From Candidatus Bariatricus faecipullorum (GTDB lineage Bacteria > Bacillota > Clostridia > Lachnospirales > Lachnospiraceae), in the NCBI GenBank assembly GCA_019118525.1, contig DWYV01000020.1, positions 1 through 64,000 on the forward strand: a stretch of 64,000 nucleotides of DNA, written 5' to 3'. A program made the position numbers and the translations under genes. Positions 1 to 7,445 of the stretch are shown here, piece after piece; position 1 is the first letter of the stretch, and each line of letters starts with the position of its first letter. The notes beneath the pieces were generated by a model, which saw nothing but the letters and a program-made list of their open reading frames with translations, was not told where the DNA came from and searched no databases.

Positions 1-32
1 CGTCGGCAGCGTCAGATGTGTATAAGAGACAG
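1..32 (+). other. Nextera sequencing adapter remnant (artefact)
   Basis: Bases 1-32 match the Illumina Nextera read-1 adapter lacking its first T, ending in the 19-base Tn5 mosaic end at 14-32 (AGATGTGTATAAGAGACAG). This is library sequence left on a contig end and should be trimmed. It directly abuts a palindromic repeat, a plausible place for assembly to stop. Confidence 0.97.
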
Positions 33-64
33 GGTACGGGCCAGCCCGTACCCGTCCCCGACTA
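33..64. repeat. Palindromic repeat, copy 1 (5'-truncated by contig end)
   Basis: GGTACGGGC and GCCCGTACC (33-41 and 44-52) form a perfect hairpin with a two-base CA loop, and the right arm continues CCGTCCCCGACTAC. The same element is complete at 5435-5472. The left arm is cut off by the contig start. It lies downstream of luxS, where it may also end transcription. Confidence 0.85.
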
Positions 65-104
65 CAACTCCGATACAATTCTGATAATTTAAAATAGGCA
101 GGAA

Positions 105-118
105 CTTCCTTTCGGAAG
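105..118 (-). terminator. Possible weak terminator of luxS
   Basis: CTTCC and GGAAG flank a TTTC loop just past the luxS stop. Read on the minus strand, the hairpin is followed by a pyrimidine/T-rich stretch rather than a clean T run. The palindromic repeat further downstream is an alternative terminator. Confidence 0.3.
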
Positions 119-136
119 CTCGGCCTCTTTGCGGTA

Positions 137-616
137 TTACCGGGGGTATACCAGACGGTCTTCTGTGATGTTTTCCAGAACTTCATGCAGGTACCGTCCT
201 GCCAGGTATTTTGCCATGGGAAGGTTCATATCCAGATAGTTGCCGCAGTCCTTTGCGCAGGCGCCGGGAACTTCTCCTTCAAATTCTTCCATAAAGGCAT
301 ACATCTCTTTCATCAGCGGAAGGATGTCGCGGGACGTATAATCTCCGGAAAGGAGAAGATAAAAACCGGTCCGGCATCCCATGGGGCCGAAATAAAGCAC
401 CTTATCCTGCCACTGGGGATGGTTGCGCAGAAAAGTGGCCCCCAGATGTTCTATCGTGTGCACCTCCGCTGTATTCATGACAGGTTCCTGATTTGGCCTG
501 GTCATCCGGATATCAAAGGTGGTCACAGTCTGGTCTCCGACCTTGTCCTTCCGGGATACGTAGAGTCCCGGCAGAAGGCGGAGATGGTCTATGGTAAAGC
601 TGGTTATTTTTTCCAT
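137..616 (-). CDS. luxS: S-ribosylhomocysteine lyase LuxS
   Basis: LuxS cleaves S-ribosylhomocysteine to homocysteine and DPD, the precursor of autoinducer-2; it acts in the cytoplasm in the activated methyl cycle. The 159-residue protein has normal family length. The metal site is visible as HTIEH (His53, Glu56, His57) plus Cys124 in KDCGNY, and the catalytic Cys81 lies in GCRTGF. I chose the ATG at 616 because the protein then opens MEKITSFTIDH as in the family and has AGGAG about ten bases upstream; an upstream in-frame start lacks homology. It is monocistronic, divergent from the phosphatase gene, and its partner mtnN/pfs is not in this window. Confidence 0.97.
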   Translation of the reverse strand: MEKITSFTIDHLRLLPGLYVSRKDKVGDQTVTTFDIRMTRPNQEPVMNTAEVHTIEHLGATFLRNHPQWQDKVLYFGPMGCRTGFYLLLSGDYTSRDILPLMKEMYAFMEEFEGEVPGACAKDCGNYLDMNLPMAKYLAGRYLHEVLENITEDRLVYPR

Positions 617-667
617 GTTCCGATTGCTCCTTTCTGTCACAGCTTTTCGGGCAAAAGCCCTGCATTT

Positions 668-696
668 ATTATAGTATTCGCCGCATAAAAACACAA
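668..696 (-). promoter_or_regulatory. Promoter of luxS
   Basis: On the minus strand TTGTGT (691-696) is followed after 17 bases by a perfect TATAAT (668-673). The predicted transcript start lies about 45 bases before the luxS ATG. Confidence 0.6.
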
Positions 697-698
697 CC

Positions 699-727
699 TT
701 TACTTTCCGGGGAATCTGGTATAGTAT
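699..727 (+). promoter_or_regulatory. Possible promoter of the histidine phosphatase gene
   Basis: TTTACT (699-704) and TAGTAT (722-727) are 17 bases apart; an overlapping TATAGT (720-725) is closer to consensus but gives only 15. It stands back to back with the luxS promoter. Confidence 0.4.
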
Positions 728-768
728 GGGAGAGGAAGTCTGAATACAAAAGATTTGGAGGAATCTGC

Positions 769-1401
769 ATGAAAATCTATCTGATACGTCACGGGGAAAC
801 CGACTGGAATAAACTGCGCCGCCTTCAGGGGCAGGCAGACATCCCCTTAAATGAATTCGGAAGACAGCTTGCCCGGGAAACCGAACCGGCCCTTCGGAAC
901 GTGCCGTTTGACCGGATTTACACCAGCCCTCTGAAGCGGGCGAGGGAAACGGCGGAACTGGTTACAGCGGGAAGAAATCTTCCGATTATCGAGGAACCCC
1001 GTCTGAAAGAGATGGGATTTGGGGAATTTGAAGGACTCTGTTGCCGGGAAGAAGGATGGAATATACCGGATCCGGGATTCCGGGACTTTTTCAATGCCCC
1101 GGAAAAATACCGGCCGCCAAAAGGCGGAGAATCGTTCCAGCAGGTATCTGACCGGCTGGAATCGTTTCTGAAAGAGCTTTACGCTACAGAAGAGCTGCAG
1201 GATAAAACGGTGCTGCTTTCCACCCATGGCGCCGCTCTGTGCGGGATTCTCCGTCTGATAAAGAAGAATCCCATGGAGCGCTACTGGGACGGCGGCGTAC
1301 ATAAAAACTGCGCAGTAACGATTGTGGAAGTAAAAGACGGAAAGGCCACCATTCTCCAGGAAGCCGTTACCTATTATAATGAGGCAGTGGAGGACTGGTA
1401 G
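769..1401 (+). CDS. Histidine phosphatase family protein (phosphoglycerate mutase-like)
   Basis: A 210-residue member of the histidine phosphatase superfamily (branch 1), which dephosphorylates small molecules through a phosphohistidine. The N-terminal RHGETDWN motif holds the catalytic His, followed by the YTSPLKRARETAEL segment with a conserved Arg, and the late STHGAALCG supplies the second catalytic His. TTGGAGGAATCTGC precedes the ATG. The substrate cannot be read from the sequence; annotated relatives include GpmB- and CobC-like proteins, but no cobalamin genes are nearby. It is monocistronic and converges on the galR-like gene. Confidence 0.9.
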   Translation: MKIYLIRHGETDWNKLRRLQGQADIPLNEFGRQLARETEPALRNVPFDRIYTSPLKRARETAELVTAGRNLPIIEEPRLKEMGFGEFEGLCCREEGWNIPDPGFRDFFNAPEKYRPPKGGESFQQVSDRLESFLKELYATEELQDKTVLLSTHGAALCGILRLIKKNPMERYWDGGVHKNCAVTIVEVKDGKATILQEAVTYYNEAVEDW

Positions 1402-1422
1402 ACTTTCCTTCGTCTGTCTGTT

Positions 1423-2412
1423 TTATCTGCAGGATTCCCGCAGGGTCAGACTGCAGGGAAGCAGTATTTTCATGGCGGGGCCTGTCTGATTCCGGATAAT
1501 ATGGTGAATCAGGGAGGCCCCATATTTTCCCATATGATAAGCCGGCGCATGGACCGTGGTCAGGGGCGGCGAAGTAAATCCGGAAATGGAAATATCGTCA
1601 AACCCGATAATGGAAATCTCTTTCGGTACGGAAAACCCGTGTTCCTGCAGCGCCTTCAGGGCGCCCATGGCAATCGGGTCGCTGGCGGCAAAAACGGCAG
1701 AGGGCAGTTTTTCCGCTTCAATCAGACTGCACATCATCTCATAGCCGGATTCCATGCGGAACCTGCCTTCCCGAAGGTAGGGTTTCCAGGTGATTCCATG
1801 CTCTTCACAGTAATGAATAAACGCTTTTTTCCGGTAATCCGGGAAAGGAGTGCCTTCGTCAGAATATTCTGTTCCCGTAAGAAAACCGATTTCCCTATGC
1901 CCCAGGGAGGTCAGATAATCCATGGCCAGCGTAACTGCCTGGGGAAAGTCCAGGTTTACGGTGGAAACCTGGCTGTCTGCTACCGGCATGTCCAGAAACA
2001 GAACGCAGGAGTTCAGCTTCTGGAAAAAGCGCACTTCTTTTTCACTGAATTTTCCAATACAAATCAGGCAGTCCACCTCTTTCAGGGATTCTGCATAGTT
2101 CAAATCACTTTTATAGGCCCGGACAATCTGAATATGGTGAGAGGCGCAGTAATCCTCGATGCCCTGGCGAATCAGCAGGTAGTAATTATCCGCCTGCTCG
2201 TCCTGGGAAGAGAACCACTGCACAATGCCCAGGGTAAACAGAGTTTTTCTGATTCCCCGGGTACGTTTTACATAATTCAGCTTTTTCGCTGCGTCCAGTA
2301 CTTTCTGCCGTGTCTCGGGGGCTACGTTCAGTGTCTCGTCGTGATTCAGAATCCGGGATACTGCCGCAGCCGACACGTTTGCAGCTTTTGCAATATCTTT
2401 AATGGTAGCCAT
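1423..2412 (-). CDS. galR: LacI/GalR-family transcriptional repressor, probable galactose regulator
   Basis: The 329-residue protein starts with a LacI-type helix-turn-helix and hinge (MATIKDIAKAANVSAAAVSR, residues 1-20), followed by a periplasmic-binding-like sensor domain ending in the IIGFDDISIS and PPLTTVHAP motifs of the family. It is divergent from galK-galT, and palindromic sites lie in the shared 214-base gap, overlapping the galK promoter. Family and context together suggest a repressor released by galactose or a galactoside; the ligand is inferred. The start has a GGGGGAC ribosome binding site. Confidence 0.85.
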   Translation of the reverse strand: MATIKDIAKAANVSAAAVSRILNHDETLNVAPETRQKVLDAAKKLNYVKRTRGIRKTLFTLGIVQWFSSQDEQADNYYLLIRQGIEDYCASHHIQIVRAYKSDLNYAESLKEVDCLICIGKFSEKEVRFFQKLNSCVLFLDMPVADSQVSTVNLDFPQAVTLAMDYLTSLGHREIGFLTGTEYSDEGTPFPDYRKKAFIHYCEEHGITWKPYLREGRFRMESGYEMMCSLIEAEKLPSAVFAASDPIAMGALKALQEHGFSVPKEISIIGFDDISISGFTSPPLTTVHAPAYHMGKYGASLIHHIIRNQTGPAMKILLPCSLTLRESCR

Positions 2413-2524
2413 AGCGTCCCCCTTTTTTCCAGTTATCTTCTCCCATTATAGCAGAGAAAAAACAGAAAGGAAACCGGTACCCTGTCAAAAGTCCACAAAT
2501 TTCTCATAGTAAATTTAGCGTATA

Positions 2525-2558
2525 TATTTAGTAAATAATACTTGCAAATTTAGTAAAT
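2525..2558. promoter_or_regulatory. Two probable GalR operators
   Basis: Two copies of the odd-centred palindrome ATTTAGTAAAT occur at 2526-2536 (extended to TATTTAGTAAATA) and 2548-2558, centres 22 bases apart, about two helical turns. The second covers the end of the galK -35 box and the spacer. A degenerate third half-match lies at 2513-2523. LacI-family repressors bind such sites; assignment to the adjacent regulator is inferred. Confidence 0.65.
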
Positions 2559-2570
2559 CAATAGTATGAT
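2543..2570 (+). promoter_or_regulatory. galKT promoter
   Basis: TTGCAA (2543-2548) and TATGAT (2565-2570) are separated by 16 bases. The operator at 2548-2558 sits between them, consistent with steric repression. Confidence 0.6.
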
Positions 2571-2581
2571 GAAAACAGAAG

Positions 2582-2613
2582 AACCGGATGTCCGGTTAAA
2601 ATGTGATTTTAAC
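2582..2613 (+). promoter_or_regulatory. Two consecutive inverted repeats in the galK leader
   Basis: AACCGGA/TCCGGTT (2582-2597) is followed at once by GTTAAAAT/ATTTTAAC (2595-2613), the two sharing bases 2595-2597. The second ends just before the GGAGGG ribosome binding site. They could fold in the mRNA and influence translation, or be protein sites; function unknown. Confidence 0.45.
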
Positions 2614-2626
2614 GGAGGGAAAGGAA

Positions 2627-3907
2627 ATGAAGCAGGTAACAGAACTGATGCAGGAGATAAAAGCGGGAGCCTGGAGGGAACAGCTCGCGGACATTTATGT
2701 GGATGAAAAGGCAGTTCCGTATCAGGAAGCAAGATACATAAAAGCGATGGAAGAGTATATCCGTCTTTACGGAGAGCAGGAGACAGAGATTTACAGCGCG
2801 CCCGGACGCAGTGAAGTGGGCGGAAACCACACAGACCACCAGCACGGGATGGTGCTGGCCACGTCCATTAACCTGGACGCCATCGCCGTGGTGCATCCGA
2901 ACAGCGATGGAACAGTGCGGGTCGTTTCCGAGGGATACGATATGATAGAACTTCAGGCGGACGACCTGGCGCTTCGGGAAGAGGAAAAGGAAACTTCCAC
3001 AGGCCTTATCCGGGGCGTGTTTTCCGGCCTGAAAGACCGGGGATACAAGGTGGGCGGTTTTAACGCCTATGTGACAAGCGATGTGCTGATTGGGGCAGGG
3101 CTTTCCTCCTCCGCGGCCTTCGAAACCATTATCGGAACCATTCTTTCCGGTCTGTATAATCAGATGTCCATTCCCATGGTAGAGATTGCCCAGGTAGGCC
3201 AGTATGCAGAGAATGTCTTTTTCGGAAAGCCCAGCGGCCTGATGGACCAGACAGCCTGCGCGGTCGGCGGACTGATACATATTGATTTCCAGAATCCGGA
3301 AAAGCCTGTGGTAGAGAAAGTCGATGTGGATTTTGAAGAGTATCATTACAGCCTCTGCATTGTGGATACCAAGGGCTCCCACCAGGATTTGACGCAGGAT
3401 TATGCGGAAATTCCTCAGGAAATGAAAAAAATCTGTGCTTATTTTGGAAAAGAGTATTTACGGGATATCCCGGAGGACGAGTTTTACGGTCAGATAGCCG
3501 CTCTCCGGAAAGAGGCAGGAGACCGGGCAGTGCTGCGGGCCATCCATTTTTACGGGGACAATGCCCGGGTGGCCGCTCAGGTGCAGGCTCTTCAGGAGGG
3601 AAGGATTGACGATTTCCTTTCCATGGTGCAGGATTCCGGCAATTCCTCTTTCAAATATCTGCAGAACATTTACACAAACAGGGACGTGCAGAACCAGCCC
3701 ATGTCCATGGCCCTGGCGGTCAGCGAACATGTTCTGAAAAGCCACGGCGTCTGCCGGGTACACGGGGGCGGTTTTGCAGGTACCATTCAGGCCTTTGTAA
3801 AAAATGACTTTGTGGAGGAGTACCGGAAGGCGCTGGACGAGGTCTTTGGAGAGGGCTCCTGCCATGTGCTGAAGATTCGGAAATACGGCGGTATGAAGGT
3901 AATGTAG
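2627..3907 (+). CDS. galK: Galactokinase GalK
   Basis: GalK phosphorylates galactose to galactose-1-phosphate, the first Leloir step. The galactokinase signature appears as SAPGRSEVGGNHTDHQHG near residue 65, and the GHMP-kinase ATP loop as LIGAGLSSSAAFE around residue 170; a C-terminal GGGFAGTIQA motif is also present. At 426 residues it is somewhat longer than the usual 390, with an N-terminal extension. The ATG at 2627 has GGAGGGAAAGGA just upstream; a GTG at 2603 is in frame but lies inside a palindrome and has no good binding site. First gene of the galK-galT operon. Confidence 0.95.
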   Translation: MKQVTELMQEIKAGAWREQLADIYVDEKAVPYQEARYIKAMEEYIRLYGEQETEIYSAPGRSEVGGNHTDHQHGMVLATSINLDAIAVVHPNSDGTVRVVSEGYDMIELQADDLALREEEKETSTGLIRGVFSGLKDRGYKVGGFNAYVTSDVLIGAGLSSSAAFETIIGTILSGLYNQMSIPMVEIAQVGQYAENVFFGKPSGLMDQTACAVGGLIHIDFQNPEKPVVEKVDVDFEEYHYSLCIVDTKGSHQDLTQDYAEIPQEMKKICAYFGKEYLRDIPEDEFYGQIAALRKEAGDRAVLRAIHFYGDNARVAAQVQALQEGRIDDFLSMVQDSGNSSFKYLQNIYTNRDVQNQPMSMALAVSEHVLKSHGVCRVHGGGFAGTIQAFVKNDFVEEYRKALDEVFGEGSCHVLKIRKYGGMKVM

Positions 3908-3940
3908 GAAGCGAAGAAAGCGAAGAAAGGATAGTGTGTC

Positions 3941-5434
3941 ATGGAAATTTATGAGGCAGTCACCAGCCTGGTCCGGTACGGACGGGAAACAGGTCTGGTG
4001 AAAGAAGAGGATGAAATCTATGTAACAAACCGGATTCTGGAAGTTCTGGGACTGGAAGACTATGAACCGGCCGTGATAACGGAACAGCCGGAACTGGAGA
4101 AAATTCTGAAGTGCATGACCGATTATGCAGTGGAGCGGAAACTGGTGAAAGAAGATTCCGTCGTATACCGGGATTTGTTTGACACAAAAGTGATGGGCGC
4201 ACTGGTTCCTTTTCCCAGCACTGTGACAGAGGAATTCCGCAGGCAGTACGCCATGGGGCCCCGGTTTGCAACGGATTATTTTTACAAACTCTCCCAGGAC
4301 AGCGACTATATCCGCCGTTACCGGATTAAGAAGGACCAGAAATGGCTGACAAAGACGGAATACGGGGAGCTGGAAATCACCATCAATCTTTCCAAGCCGG
4401 AGAAGGATCCAAAGGCCATCGCGGCAGCCAGAAACGCGGCTTCCGCCAGCTATCCGAAGTGCCAGCTCTGCCGGGAAAACGAAGGATATGCCGGCCGGGT
4501 CAATCATCCCGCCAGGCAGAACCACCGGATTATTCCTCTAACCATAGGAGGGAAAAACTGGGGATTCCAGTACTCTCCCTACGTGTACTACAATGAGCAC
4601 TGCATCGTTTTCAACGGAGAGCATGTACCGATGAAAATCGAGCGGGAGACCTTTGTAAAACTGCTGGACTTTGTCAGCCAGTTTCCCCATTATTTTGTCG
4701 GGTCCAATGCGGATCTTCCGATTGTAGGCGGTTCTATTTTAAGCCATGACCATTTCCAGGGAGGAAATCATGAATTTGCCATGGCAAAGGCCCCGGTAGT
4801 CAGAACCTTTACCATTCCCGGTCACGAAAGCGTAGAGGCCGGAATTGTGAAATGGCCCATGTCCGTCATCCGGCTGCGCTGTCACGATACCGGGGCCCTG
4901 GTGGATGCGGCTTCTCACGTTCTGGATGTATGGAAAACCTATACCGACGAAACGGCATTTATTTTCGCAGAGACAGACGGAGAGCGGCACAACACCATCA
5001 CGCCGATTGCGCGGATGAAAAACGGCATGTACGAACTGGACCTTGTACTGCGCAATAATATGACCACGGAAGAACATCCCCTTGGCGTCTTCCATCCGCA
5101 TGCCAGACTGCATCATATAAAGAAAGAAAACATCGGACTTATCGAGGTAATGGGACTGGCCGTACTGCCGGCCCGCCTGAAATCCGAGATGAAACATCTG
5201 GCAGAGGCTATTCTGGAAAAGAAAGACCTGCGCGCAGAAGCTGATTTAGAGAAACATGCCGACTGGGCAGAAGAATTCCTGCCCAAATATCCCGAAATCT
5301 CACCGGATAACATCATGGATATCCTCCACGAAGAAATCGGACAGGTATTCAGACAGGTTCTGGAAGATGCAGGAGTCTATAAACAGACCGAAGAAGGGCA
5401 GAAAGCATTTGTCAGATTTGTGTCTGAATTGTAG
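3941..5434 (+). CDS. galT: UDP-glucose-hexose-1-phosphate uridylyltransferase GalT (class II)
   Basis: GalT exchanges UMP between UDP-glucose and galactose-1-phosphate, completing entry of galactose into the glucose-1-phosphate pool with GalK and an epimerase not in this window. The 497-residue length and sequence fit the Gram-positive class II family, which is unlike the E. coli enzyme. Conserved stretches include SYPKCQLCRENEGY, NHPARQNHRIIPL and SILSHDHFQGG. It follows galK after 33 bases with GAAAGGATAG as binding site. Its TAG stop directly abuts a 38-base palindrome that probably ends the operon. Confidence 0.95.
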   Translation: MEIYEAVTSLVRYGRETGLVKEEDEIYVTNRILEVLGLEDYEPAVITEQPELEKILKCMTDYAVERKLVKEDSVVYRDLFDTKVMGALVPFPSTVTEEFRRQYAMGPRFATDYFYKLSQDSDYIRRYRIKKDQKWLTKTEYGELEITINLSKPEKDPKAIAAARNAASASYPKCQLCRENEGYAGRVNHPARQNHRIIPLTIGGKNWGFQYSPYVYYNEHCIVFNGEHVPMKIERETFVKLLDFVSQFPHYFVGSNADLPIVGGSILSHDHFQGGNHEFAMAKAPVVRTFTIPGHESVEAGIVKWPMSVIRLRCHDTGALVDAASHVLDVWKTYTDETAFIFAETDGERHNTITPIARMKNGMYELDLVLRNNMTTEEHPLGVFHPHARLHHIKKENIGLIEVMGLAVLPARLKSEMKHLAEAILEKKDLRAEADLEKHADWAEEFLPKYPEISPDNIMDILHEEIGQVFRQVLEDAGVYKQTEEGQKAFVRFVSEL

Positions 5435-5472
5435 TCGGGGACGGGTACCGGCCAGCCGGTACCCGTCCCCGA
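5435..5472. repeat. Perfect 38-base palindromic repeat, copy 2; probable bidirectional terminator
   Basis: Eighteen-base arms with perfect pairing (5435-5452 and 5455-5472) flank a CA loop. The element fills the whole gap between the galT stop and the convergent ABC-F stop. Compared with the copy at 33, one stem base pair is swapped from G-C to C-G on both arms, so pairing is kept. It resembles REP-type elements; there is no T run, so termination is inferred from stem strength and position. Confidence 0.9.
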
Positions 5473-7104
5473 TTAGTTGTCTTCCTCCTGCATGATGTAG
5501 GTCTGACGTTTTCTCGCCATTTCATCGCTGGCGAGATATTCGTCATAAGTGGTAATTTTGTCAATCAGATGTCCGCCGGGCATGATTTCCATGATACGGT
5601 TGGCGGTGGTCTCTACGACCTGGTGGTCACGGGAGGCGAAAAGGAGGACTCCCGGGAATTTTTTCAGGCCGTTGTTGAGTGCGGTAATGGCCTCCATGTC
5701 CAGATGGTCGGTGGGCTCGTCCAGAATGAGGACGTTTGCACCGGAAATCATCATCTTGGAGAGGAGACAGCGGACTTTTTCGCCTCCGGATAATACCCGG
5801 ACTTTTTTCAGGCCGTCCTCGCCGGAAAAGAGCATCCGTCCCAGGAAGCCCCGGACATAGGTGACATCCTTTTCTTCGGAATACTGAGTCAGCCATTCCA
5901 CGATGGTATCGTCGTTATCAAATTCCTTTCCGCTGTCCTTTGGGAAATAGGCCTGGGAAGTCGTAACTCCCCATTTATAGGTTCCTTCATCCGGCTCCAG
6001 TTCTCCGGTAAGAATCTGGAACAGCGTGGTCTTTGCCAGCTCATTTCCGCCGACAAAGGCAACTTTGTCATCCCGGTTCAGAGTAAAGGAAATATTATCC
6101 AGCACCTTTTCTCCGTTTACTGTCTTGGAAAGATTCTCCACAGTCAGCACTTCGTTTCCGATTTCCCGGTTCGGTTTGAAATCAATATACGGATATTTCC
6201 GGCTGGAAGGACGGATTTCCTCCAGCTGAATTTTTTCCAGGGCCCGCTTTCTGGAAGTGGCCTGACGGGACTTGGAAGCGTTTGCACTGAAACGGGAGAT
6301 AAACTCCTGCAGTTCCTTAATCTTTTCTTCCTTCTTCTTGTTGGCCTCTTTCATCTGGCGAATCAGAAGCTGGCTGGATTCATACCAGAAATCATAGTTT
6401 CCGGCATAGAGCTGAATCTTGCCGTAATCAATATCCGCAATCTGCGTGCAGACTTTGTTCAGGAAATACCGGTCGTGGGATACGACAATAACGGTATTGT
6501 CAAAATTTATCAGAAATTCTTCCAGCCAGGCAATGGCGTCCAGATTCAGATGGTTGGTAGGCTCGTCCAGCAGAAGAATATCCGGATTTCCAAAAAGAGC
6601 CTGAGCCAGAAGAACCTTTACCTTCTGGGCACCGGTCAGTTCGTTCATCATCTTTCCATGCAGTTCCGTCTCAATTCCAAGACCGTTCAGAAGCGTTTCT
6701 GCATCCGCCTCCGCATTCCAGCCGTCCATGGAAGCGAAATCCGCTTCCAGCTCGCTGGCACGGATGCCGTCCTCATCACTGAAATCTTCTTTGGCGTAAA
6801 GCGCCTCTTTTTCCTTCATAATTTCATACAGTCTGGCGTTTCCCATAATTACCGTATCCAGAACCGGATAAGCATCGTATTTAAAATGGTCCTGCTGTAA
6901 AAAAGAAAGACGTTCGCCGGGAGTGATAACAACTTCTCCCTGGGTCGGCTCCAGCTGTCCGGAGAGGATTTTCAGAAAGGTGGATTTCCCGGCGCCGTTG
7001 GCGCCAATCAGTCCATAACAGTTTCCCTCCGTAAACTTAATACTTACATCTTCAAACAACGCCTTTTTTCCCACTCGCAGAGTTACATTACTTGTACTAA
7101 TCAT
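5473..7104 (-). CDS. ABC-F family ATP-binding protein (YkpA/YbiT-like)
   Basis: A soluble protein of 543 residues with two ATP-binding cassettes and no membrane segment, the ABC-F plan of ribosome-associated factors. Cassette 1 has a normal Walker A (GANGAGKST, near residue 36) and LLLDEPTNHL; its signature is LTGAQ rather than LSGGQ. A charged linker follows at about residues 240-300. Cassette 2 has LSGGEK and LILDEPTDHLD, but its Walker A reads GGNELAKTT, lacking the Gly before Lys. Such deviations may be typical of this subfamily. A role in translation, not transport, is expected; antibiotic protection cannot be inferred. Monocistronic, with TAAGGAG before the ATG. Confidence 0.9.
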   Translation of the reverse strand: MISTSNVTLRVGKKALFEDVSIKFTEGNCYGLIGANGAGKSTFLKILSGQLEPTQGEVVITPGERLSFLQQDHFKYDAYPVLDTVIMGNARLYEIMKEKEALYAKEDFSDEDGIRASELEADFASMDGWNAEADAETLLNGLGIETELHGKMMNELTGAQKVKVLLAQALFGNPDILLLDEPTNHLNLDAIAWLEEFLINFDNTVIVVSHDRYFLNKVCTQIADIDYGKIQLYAGNYDFWYESSQLLIRQMKEANKKKEEKIKELQEFISRFSANASKSRQATSRKRALEKIQLEEIRPSSRKYPYIDFKPNREIGNEVLTVENLSKTVNGEKVLDNISFTLNRDDKVAFVGGNELAKTTLFQILTGELEPDEGTYKWGVTTSQAYFPKDSGKEFDNDDTIVEWLTQYSEEKDVTYVRGFLGRMLFSGEDGLKKVRVLSGGEKVRCLLSKMMISGANVLILDEPTDHLDMEAITALNNGLKKFPGVLLFASRDHQVVETTANRIMEIMPGGHLIDKITTYDEYLASDEMARKRQTYIMQEEDN

Positions 7105-7445
7105 AATTTTATCTCCTTACTTAGAAAAAAATGGTGTGTACCAACGCATATAGTAACATGGAGAAACGAATTTCGCAAGACAAGAAAACAGAACTGTGGT
7201 ATACTGATACTACAGTTCAGCCATCTGGACTGGACCAGGATGATTTATGCTTGCATAAGAATCAGACTGGGCCTGGACGGATGAGAAGAGCGCCTTCTCA
7301 TGAGCAAAGAAGCGGCTGAAAGCCGCAGTAAGCACGTCAGTGCGACTTTGCGAATGGCGCGTGCTGAACGGAAGGAACCGGCAGCTGCGCGCGAATGGCG
7401 CGTGCTGAACGGAAAGTTAGTTATGACAGAAAGGAGAGACAGCAG
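7105..7445 (+). other. 341-base region without a gene: structured leader with duplicated 24-base repeat
   Basis: An extended -10 box TGGTATACT (7197-7205) could start a leader of about 230 bases for the patatin gene. In it lie perfect hairpins ATGAGAAG/CTTCTCAT (7281-7301), GCGGCT/AGCCGC (7312-7326) and GCAC/GTGC (7332-7343), a longer-range pairing AGCACG (7331-7336) with CGTGCT (7360-7365), and two identical 24-base units at 7350-7373 and 7391-7414. The 62-codon ORF crossing the first part has no homology or binding site. It may be a riboregulator or a dispersed-repeat remnant. Confidence 0.5.
7350..7414 (+). repeat. 24-base direct repeat, two copies, period 41
   Basis: Identical units starting GCGAATGGCGCG and ending CTGAACGGAA lie at 7350-7373 and 7391-7414. 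Both contain CGTGCT, which can pair with AGCACG at 7331. The unit was not seen elsewhere in the window. Confidence 0.8.

Noticed and set aside
5473..7104. ABC-F gene as an antibiotic resistance determinant
   Set aside because: Sequence fits the widespread housekeeping YkpA/YbiT-like group; the linker shows no recognisable resistance-type extension and there is no mobile context.
7131..7319. 62-codon plus-strand ORF upstream of the patatin gene
   Set aside because: No binding site or family-like segment; it overlaps several hairpins and the putative promoter, so it reads as a chance open frame in a non-coding leader.
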